52,019 nt of DNA from Candidatus Epulonipiscium sp. (GTDB lineage: Bacteria > Bacillota > Clostridia > Lachnospirales > Defluviitaleaceae): the NCBI GenBank assembly GCA_012521395.1, contig JAAYML010000058.1, positions 1 through 52,019 on the forward strand. Direction: 5' to 3'. How positions within the stretch are numbered: position 1 is the first letter of the stretch; each line of letters opens with the position of its first letter. A program made the translations under genes and the position numbers. Below are positions 50,898 to 52,019 of the stretch, one piece after another. The notes beneath the pieces were generated by a model, which was given only the letters and a program-made list of their open reading frames with translations, was not told the DNA's origin and searched no databases.

Positions 50898-52019
50898 ATG
50901 ATTTCGAATAAATACTTAAAATCATTTGATATAGTCCTTGTGTTTTTAGTGACTGCATTAGTAACTTTGGGCATTATAGCAATCAGCAGTGCACAACATG
51001 TTAATTCAGGTGCAGATCCTATATATGTCAAAAGACAAATCCTGTTTTTTGTTGTGGGACTTATATTTATGCTTATTACTGCATTTATAGACTACCATTT
51101 TTTAGGAGATTTATATATTGTTGCTTATATTGCAGGAATTCTTCTGTTGATCTCTGTTCTGTTATTTGGCGATGCCAGTAAAGGCGCTGTAAGGTGGCTG
51201 GATTTAGGTTTTACTAGAATTCAGCCGTCTGAATTTGTAAAAATCATTATTATCTTATTTTTTTCAAAGCTTATTGATAAAAGACAGCAACAAATTAATA
51301 AATTTTCTACTCTATTGTTGCTTGGTATCTTATTGGTAATTCCTGTACTTTTAATTATGAAGCAGCCAGATTTATCAACCAGTTTGGTATTTGTTTTTAT
51401 ATTTTTAATGTTATTATATGTTGGTGGAATAAGTTATAAATATATTATTAGTGCGATTCTTATTGGCATTCCCCTGATATTTCTGATTTTGATTTATATT
51501 CAAAATCCCAATCAAAAACTATTAAAAGATTATCAGAGGGATAGAATTATGGCTATGATTCATAAAGATAATAAAGAATATGCCGATGATTATTTCCAAA
51601 CGGAACAATCCGTTCATGCCATAGGCTCAGGTCAACTTTATGGTAAGGGTTTATATAAGGGAACTCTAAATCAGTTAAGTTATTTGCCTGAACCACATAC
51701 CGATTTTATTTTTTCAGTAATTGGTGAAGAATTTGGTTATATAGGATGTATTTCGATTATTGTCTTGTTCTTTTTGTTAATTGTACGAAGCTTATGGATA
51801 GCAAAAGATGCAAAAGACCTTTTTGGAAAGTTATTAATTGTAGGTGTGGTTTCTATGATAGGCTTTCAGGCCTTTGTGAATATTGGGGTTGTTACAGCAC
51901 TTCTCCCCAATACGGGTTTACCTCTGCCATTTATTAGTGCAGGAGGAAGTTCCTTATGGGCAAACATGATTGGAATAGGATTAATCTTAAATGTTAGTAT
52001 GAGAAGAAAAAAATCATTC
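50898..52019 (+). CDS. rodA: Rod shape-determining protein RodA (SEDS family), 3' end cut by window
   Basis: RodA is the SEDS glycosyltransferase that polymerises peptidoglycan in the elongasome. The frame is open from ATG 50898 to the last base (374 codons), with about ten helices, the family segment KGAVRWLDLGFTRIQPSEFVK, the catalytic-loop motif EPHTDFIF with Asp269 and GEEFGYIG, and the C-terminal NTGLPLPFISAGGSS. The end RRKKSF suggests only a few residues are missing. Context with mreBCD-min supports RodA over FtsW; its PBP2 partner is not in the window. Confidence 0.93.
   Translation, partial: MISNKYLKSFDIVLVFLVTALVTLGIIAISSAQHVNSGADPIYVKRQILFFVVGLIFMLITAFIDYHFLGDLYIVAYIAGILLLISVLLFGDASKGAVRWLDLGFTRIQPSEFVKIIIILFFSKLIDKRQQQINKFSTLLLLGILLVIPVLLIMKQPDLSTSLVFVFIFLMLLYVGGISYKYIISAILIGIPLIFLILIYIQNPNQKLLKDYQRDRIMAMIHKDNKEYADDYFQTEQSVHAIGSGQLYGKGLYKGTLNQLSYLPEPHTDFIFSVIGEEFGYIGCISIIVLFFLLIVRSLWIAKDAKDLFGKLLIVGVVSMIGFQAFVNIGVVTALLPNTGLPLPFISAGGSSLWANMIGIGLILNVSMRRKKSF

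Noticed and set aside
1-52019. CRISPR arrays, tRNA or rRNA genes, prophage or transposase genes
   Set aside because: No regularly spaced repeats, no cloverleaf or rRNA-like segments, and no integrase, transposase or phage genes were seen on either strand.

Overview
This AT-rich window reads as a contiguous chromosome segment of an anaerobic, endospore-forming, rod-shaped member of the Clostridia. The evidence is the gene set: a forespore-type GerW/YtfJ protein, two D,D-carboxypeptidases, a LysM-SH3-GH18 spore-type glucosidase, a complete Rnf complex, a Na+-translocating decarboxylase operon, and the mreBCD-minCDE-rodA block. Almost all genes lie on the + strand in tightly spaced operons. No CRISPR array, rRNA, tRNA, prophage or insertion sequence was seen. 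I did not compute exact base composition.

Region by region: 1-7.3 kb holds envelope, spore and chromosome-segregation genes (dacF, an M50 protease, scpA, scpB, a YtfI-like protein, gerW/ytfJ, a second D,D-carboxypeptidase, rluB, an MnmM-type methyltransferase). 7.3-12.5 kb is a five-gene biotin-dependent carboxyltransferase / Na+ pump operon with its own promoter and terminator. 12.5-18.2 kb holds an RpiR regulator, a histidine phosphatase, aroH, cmk, a four-S1-domain protein, an orphan cheR and an EamA transporter gene broken by a 14-bp tandem duplication. 18.2-21.5 kb holds a divergent pair: an unrecognised helical protein with a His/Cys-rich tail, and an AraC-type response regulator. 21.6-23.9 kb is a lone glgB. 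24-32.7 kb holds two arginine modules, argJB and argDF, separated by a cation exporter, the LysM-GH18 protein, a patatin phospholipase and an HD-domain protein. 32.8-35.2 kb is serC-serA. 35.2-39.4 kb holds a DUF1189 membrane protein, a MocR-type (PdxR-like) regulator divergent from pdxS, and a small HATPase protein. 39.6-44.5 kb is rnfCDGEAB. 44.6-52 kb is DUF4321-maf-radC-mreBCD-minCDE-rodA, with rodA running off the window end.

How the genes work together: the Rnf complex (ferredoxin:NAD+ oxidoreductase) and the Na+-pumping decarboxylase point to ion-gradient energy conservation during fermentation. ArgJ recycles the acetyl group, and ArgB, ArgD and ArgF carry ornithine synthesis on to citrulline. 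Both arginine promoters carry the same paired ArgR-like boxes over -35 and -10. SerC and SerA make serine. PdxS makes pyridoxal phosphate, the cofactor of ArgD, SerC and of the MocR regulator next to it. MreBCD, RodA and MinCDE set rod shape and division-site placement.

The observations most worth a second look are: the exact 14-bp duplication whose removal restores the EamA reading frame; the operon combining 12S- and 5S-type carboxyltransferases with a Na+-pump subunit; two perfect TTGTATCGATACAA palindromes 117 bp apart around the pdxR-like/pdxS pair; a C-terminally short PdxS with no pdxT beside it; the repeated ArgR/promoter architecture; and the His/Cys-tailed protein of unknown function. 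I found no clear multi-gene defence or mobile system.
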